Assembly: GCF_921293095.1 (NCBI RefSeq)
Contig: NC_060256.1
Span: 87,575,851-87,639,850 of the forward strand
Source: Ischnura elegans
Taxonomy: Eukaryota; Arthropoda; Insecta; Odonata; Coenagrionidae
Direction: 5' to 3'
Length of the DNA: 64,000 nucleotides
Both the position numbers and the translations under genes were made by a program. Position 1 is the stretch's first letter. Each line of letters starts with the position of its first letter. Shown in pieces: positions 59,301-64,000 of this stretch. The notes beneath the pieces are model-generated. The model did no database searches, was not told the origin of the DNA, and saw nothing but the letters and a program-made list of their open reading frames with translations.

Positions 59301-60147
59301 AGAGAGCATGGAATGCGCTGATATTTCAGCTACAATTCTGTTAATACCGTTGAGATGAAAAATTACTATGATGAGGGTAAAAATGTTAAATTGGCAATGA
59401 AAAATCTACTTCGACACACCAAATTCTTTGCGAGTTTGAATTAGTTAATTTTTGATGCATCTATCATCAGTTGTTTGGATTAAAAAAACAAAAAATGGAA
59501 TAATTGCGGGAACTTGATATTTAATTGGTACAAATTACATAAATATAATTGAAAATATTGTTTGAGGCGAGTTTTTGCACGTCAACCATTTTCCTCAAAC
59601 TTATTCATTCACACTAATGGCGATGGACGTGTCGTCCGTTGAACCTTCGGTAATATGCAACGAAATAAGCCGCTGAAAATTCTGAGAAAACTTCACGCGG
59701 ATGTAAATGCATTACGCGTCTCTGAGTTACGAAGCGTCAGCCTTTAGTGAACATGAAAGTCATAGGTTCGATCGCGTAACATCAAAACCGGGTAGGTACT
59801 TGCTTCGCTGCAACAGATTTTTTAACAATGCAATAAGAGAGACTAACCCGAAATGTATAGTATTTAACGGCGCTATTCTCGGTGCATGAAGTAGCCAATG
59901 GCGAAGAATTTTTTCTAAGCTCATGCCCTCCATTTTAAAACCAATTTTCTCACTTTTCATTTTAATTTCTACCAATTCATCAACTTACATCGGCATCTGC
60001 CGTTTTCATATCAGCTTATCAGGGTTAATTTGTTTAGAACGTGAGGTAACTATGTCAAAAATTAAAAATAGCAGTAAATTTCCACTAAAATTATTCAATT
60101 ATTTCTCCCAGCGATGGCCAATCACCAAGAGTCGTCATCATCATAAG
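59301..60147. other. AT-rich intergenic, nothing recognised
   Basis: Short frames without domains. Confidence 0.5.
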
Positions 60148-60449
60148 TCAACAATCCAAACATTGGTTTTTCGCAGATCTCCATTCCTGTCTCCTATCCG
60201 CTAGCCTTTTCTTAGTGACGTATTTATTCCCTTTTACATCCTTTATAAGCTGTCTTACGAAACTCATTCGGGGCCGTCCTTGGCCCTTCTTCCCTTCCAC
60301 TTGTCCTTCAACGATTGTCTTCATCAGGCCATCATGCCTCAAAATGTGGCTAACTAAGTAGTCACATCTTCTCATTGATGTATTTAGAACAATTCTCTTT
60401 CCTCCCACTATTCTTAGTACTTCCTCATTACCTACTCGGTCGATCAATT
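60148..60449 (-). pseudogene. RTE-type LINE 3' end, open frame
   Basis: The minus-strand frame reads IDRVGNEEVLRIVGGKRIVL, then SHILRHDGLMKTIVEGQVEG and RPRMSFVRQLIKDVKGN, and ends RLADRRQEWRSAKNQCLD. This ~99-residue tail is the best-preserved RTE copy in the window. A CAT-type microsatellite (60135-60145) marks its 3' end. The same LINE resumes beyond the inserted hairpin at 60662. Confidence 0.8.
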
Positions 60450-60647
60450 ATTAAAATGAGACATTGCAATATTTACACTTAGTTTTATTCATACACAACG
60501 CGTTTCGTCGTTACAAACAACATTATCAAGTGTTTGTAACGACAAAACGCCTTGTGTACGAATAAAACTAAGTATAAATATTGCAATGTCTCATTTTAAT
60601 AATATTACGAACTTCCACCATATCGTGCCCAACATCATACAAGATAT
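60450..60647. mobile_element. Hairpin element inserted in the RTE tail, 14-bp target duplication
   Basis: TCGGTCGATCAATT flanks it at 60436-60449 and 60648-60661, and the LINE sequence continues across. Bases 60448-60602 form a hairpin with ~70-bp arms (ATGAGACATTGCAATATTTA to GTTTGTAACGAC) and a ~12-base loop, followed by ~45 unpaired bases. The length of the duplication suggests target-primed retrotransposition. Confidence 0.85.
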
Positions 60648-60661
60648 TCGGTCGATCAATT

Positions 60662-60690
60662 TTATCTTCATCATCATGAAACACTATCCT
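60662..60690 (-). pseudogene. Continuation of the interrupted RTE tail
   Basis: TTATCTTCATCATCATGA corresponds to the MKI/RIKW region upstream of the NEEVL block in the other RTE relics. Confidence 0.6.
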
Positions 60691-62089
60691 TTAAAATTAA
60701 AAGTCAAACTTAAAAACGGCCCTCGAATAATTATTCTGTAATACTAGTTGGAAAGTAGCAGTTGTGTTTCGTGAATTTCGCGCCTTCCGCATGTATCGCC
60801 GGGGCTTCACCTTTGCAGAAAGTTAATTTTTAGCAATTTCTCACCTCCATTCATGATAAAGACGGCTTTAAAATTCCTACTACGACATTCCATATTCAAA
60901 ATTAAAATCTAGTGATTTTCTATACGTGTATTGGCATTTTTGGCCTTAGCTTTTTTGAGGTTTTGGCCGAGTGTGCGCCTGAGAGGTTTTCGCGGGAGAT
61001 GTCGCTCTTCCTCGCCGCCGGAGGTGAGGCCACCTTTCCGCTGCGACGACTTCGCCGCAGCCACTCTGATAGCGCGGCAAGAGACAACCGTGCCAATACA
61101 TAGCATAGCAACCTTACACTAACTCATATCCGCCCAGAACACTTTCCGCTTGCGATCGTGAAGATATGTAGGCACGTTCCTCCTACGATCGTCCCTAGAA
61201 ATCCAATGACATATTTTAGTGAAGCATCAACTTGTTTCTTCTGAATGACCCGTAGCCGTACAGCCACCGAATAGGTAATGAGGAAGTGCTAAGAAGAGTG
61301 GAAATAAAGATAATTGTTTCATAAACTTTAAGAAGAAGGCGTGGCAGCTTAGTAGGCCACTGTATCGGGAAATAGCAAAACTTTATATATTGCGATATCA
61401 GAATCTAATGTTGTTCAATTTGTGTGAGTGACCTTGATGGAAAGGATGAATCTTCAGGGCGAGCTTATTTTATGATGAATGAAAATTAAAATAATCCATA
61501 AAATGTTATTCCTTTTAATTTTTTATGATACTTGCATGTAATTTTCTAGACAGTAGGACTCTTCGGGGAAAGCATATTTTTGGATGGATGAAAGTTAGAA
61601 TAATCTATATAATGCCCTTTTCTGTTCACTTTTATAATACTGGCATATAATTTGCACACGATCTTGGTCCATATTGAATATCCATTTCTCCCTAGTATCA
61701 TTCCGTCAGTGGGCTTATTTCAACTGCATTCATAAATTGAATAATGAGTGGATTAAGTTATTGCAAGCTTGAACACCTTATTGGTGACAGCTCGACAGCA
61801 AAAAGGATTGCGGGGTTTCTTCAGAAGCTCTTTTGCTCAGAATGGTAGGATGTAGTCATATGGCCAACTCCGGTGGGCGAAAATGGGTTAATGTAGAAAA
61901 TAAAATATTCGAAAGAGATTTATCTATTGACTTTGGAAATCATATCTGGGGAGGAGATTAAACTTAGTGTAAGGTTGAAAACCGCGGTGAGCGGAAATGG
62001 GTTAATTTTCCATGCAACAAATCACTCCGGTCCGCTTTTATCCAAACAATGTCATTTTCGCATTACCCTAATGTAAGGCTTTACGTTTT
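60691..62089. other. Intergenic; GC-rich patch at 60960-61100
   Basis: The patch (CGCGGGAGATGTCGC, GCGACGACTTCGCCGC) opens four overlapping frames on both strands but none is recognisable. Confidence 0.4.
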
Positions 62090-62180
62090 TTCCGGTGCAC
62101 CGGTTCAGCGACTCGGTTTTCTTCAAAACCGGCAGATAGTTTCCTCTCCGGGAAAAAATCGGTTTGCCGGTTAGAAGTGT
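62090..62180. promoter_or_regulatory. Cluster of CCGGTT motifs
   Basis: CCGGTGCACCGG (a 12-base palindrome) runs into ACCGGTTCAG, then ACTCGGTTTTC, AAAACCGGCAG and GGTTTGCCGGTTAG, all within ~85 bases. These resemble Grainyhead-type sites. The call rests on motifs only. Confidence 0.3.
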
Positions 62181-62639
62181 TTTTTTTCTAATTCGTAAAA
62201 ATTGACTTTTTTGAAATGAGAACGAAATTGAAGCAATCAGCTTTTTTTGCCGTTATAATTGAAAATTAATATAATTGAAATACCAATCTTGAAAATCATG
62301 GTAAATGCACAAACACAATCATGGAAAACAAGCAAATTTTATTTCATGCCATTGTGTTATATCATTTTATTTTTACTTCAAAAGAATGGTTATCTAGCAA
62401 AACTGGTAATAGGTGCTATCTTTATTTTGATTTCATGCTTAAGCCTCTGTATTCAGGAAACGCATCCAATGTGTGATAAATGCTCCACAATTTATCAATT
62501 ATATTTGTACTCATTTGTGCTGACTACATATCAAGTTCTCACTTATTTTTTATTTAAATTGCCTTATTTTGGATGCCACTGATATTAGTCACACCATAAA
62601 TAAAATTATTACAACTCGCAAAGAAGGTGGCAATTTGCG
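62181..62639. other. AT-rich intergenic
   Basis: A hydrophobic 94-residue frame from the ATG at 62299 to 62582 matches no known family and has the composition of chance AT-rich DNA. Confidence 0.45.
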
Positions 62640-62885
62640 ACCTCGTTTACAATGTTACACCAATAACAGCAGTTAAAAATTATTATCTTAACGGAACTAT
62701 CATAATTTTAGGTAAGTTATAAGAACCATGCTCTGTCAAGATTTTCTACCATTACATACAGTAATCGGCGTATATTCAAATGAATTACCGAGAAAACAAT
62801 GTATGTAGAGCACAATTATAGATATACCGACGGTGCAGCCGTAGAGGAGGACCATACGAAATTTAACGGTGCTAGCGTGTGCTTC
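62640..62885 (-). repeat. Local repeat family, copy 3
   Basis: On the minus strand it reads GCACCGTCGGTATATCTATA and ends ATGATAGTTCCGTTAAGAT. Matches 63800-63995 in order. Confidence 0.75.
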
Positions 62886-63779
62886 CTTTCGCATTTCAGA
62901 TCTCTTTGCTAAAATTCAACTGAAAACCTTATTAATTTGTTCAGAATACGAATTCCAAATACATTTCATCTTGTCTCTGACTTTTTCATAATTGGCAGGT
63001 GCGAACAACCAACTATTTCACTACTAATGATTGGAATTACTAGCCATTTTTAGGGCCTCCGATTTTTTTCAGCATACTCTCCCTCAGAATGTCTGTAAAA
63101 ATGCTCCCACTGCGATCAATTATCAACAAAATTGCACTTTTTTTGCGACACTGCACAAAATATTTGATATGGCTTTTGTCTATCATTCCAATCAACCGAG
63201 GTTTTCACCATAACCAAAATTGTTTTGAGAATCAACTTTTTTACTTTTTTTTTGAAACTTGACATTTTTTGGGGTCATTTAAATATAATTTACTGTTGAA
63301 TTTCAGTTATTTTACCGTCCAAATGTGGCTTCTAGAATATAATAATGAAATGAAATTTAACTCTTGCAATTATTGATTTATGTTCTGATGTGAAAACTGC
63401 ATTCCAAATACTAAATGTGACCGTCAATCAAGAATCAAAGGTTCTAAAGTGTCGGAAGAAACATGATGGAACTGCTTCAAGATGGTTCGGTAAGGACAGG
63501 CAATGGTAGGTTCCACAAATATTTATAGATCCGACCGGTTTCGCAAAGGTTCGTTATCCGGCACTTATTACAATGGTAATTTAGTATAAATAGTATGTGT
63601 CAGATAGAATGTTGGGACATTTATGGAAGTGGAGGTAAAGACCATCTGACTCTTACTGTGCATATCCTGTACTTACTATACTCCAAAAGTACGCTAATCA
63701 CAACAAAGAAAAAGATGAAATGTATTTTGGATTCGTATTTCGAAATAATTAATAAGTATATCAGTAGAGTTTCCTCAAA
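62886..63779. other. AT-rich intergenic, nothing recognised
   Basis: No domain or shared repeat. Confidence 0.5.
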
Positions 63780-64000
63780 AAGGTTAGAGCGGCGAAAGGA
63801 AGTTCATGCTAGGACCGTTAAAATTTCGTCATATGGTCTTCTTCTACGGCTGCACCGTCGGTATATCTATAATTGTGCTTTTCATGCAATATTTTTCTAG
63901 GAAATTCATTGTATATTCGTTGATAACTGTAGATAGTGACATCAAAGCTTGCCATTGCTATTTCACAGAGAATTATAATAGTTCCGTTAAGATAATGATG
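63780..64000 (+). repeat. Local repeat family, copy 4, reaching the window end
   Basis: GGAAGTTCATGCTAGGACCG, then CTTCTTCTACGGCTGCACCG, and ATAGTTCCGTTAAGATAATG at the end. The 3' limit is outside the window. Confidence 0.75.

Noticed and set aside
62259..62582. A 107-residue membrane-like protein
   Set aside because: The proposed start is TTG, the composition is AT-driven hydrophobic, and no family is recognised.

Overview
This is arthropod nuclear DNA, most likely from an insect. It contains one host gene that can be named with confidence: an intact, single-exon fork head (FoxA) transcription factor at 46402-48129 (+). Its N-terminal, forkhead and C-terminal blocks all match insect Fork head. 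The rest is AT-rich intergenic DNA full of transposon remains, and a 500-N scaffold gap lies at 22673-23172. The species cannot be fixed from the sequence alone.

Layout. Bases 1-3515 are the body of an R4/Dong-type non-LTR retrotransposon. Its long uninterrupted ORF carries reverse transcriptase and a restriction-like endonuclease and ends in a TAA tract. From 3.5 to 24 kb there are decayed repeats: RTE- and CR1-type LINE tails, a Penelope GIY-YIG fragment followed by a large hairpin, several tRNA-derived SINEs, the first copy of a ~660-bp terminal-inverted-repeat element and a 27-bp minisatellite. From 24 to 42 kb there is a CpG-rich patch with a textbook RFX X-box, more LINE remains, two copies of a short hAT-like MITE (one nested inside the ~660-bp element), a 280-bp hAT-like element, and a heavily mutated RTE-type LINE at 40-41.8 kb. 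From 42.9 to 46.4 kb lies the fork head upstream region: a purine-rich tract, a G-run/C-run hairpin, a diverged ~197-bp tandem array and a CpG-rich leader region. Just after the fork head stop codon is a diverged tandem copy of its last codons. From 49 kb to the end there is AT-rich DNA with one possible exon, three long hairpins or inverted repeats, another RTE tail split by an inserted hairpin element with a 14-bp target duplication, and a low-copy repeat present four times in the last 6 kb.

How the parts relate. The mobile elements show clear nesting: a MITE inside the ~660-bp element, and a hairpin element inside an RTE tail. This gives relative ages. The main leads are the duplicated FoxA tail, the ~197-bp array upstream of it, the MITE with its filled and empty target sites, the recurring class of long hairpins, the minisatellite and the X-box island. 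No CRISPR array, true tRNA gene, rRNA or second convincing host gene was seen.
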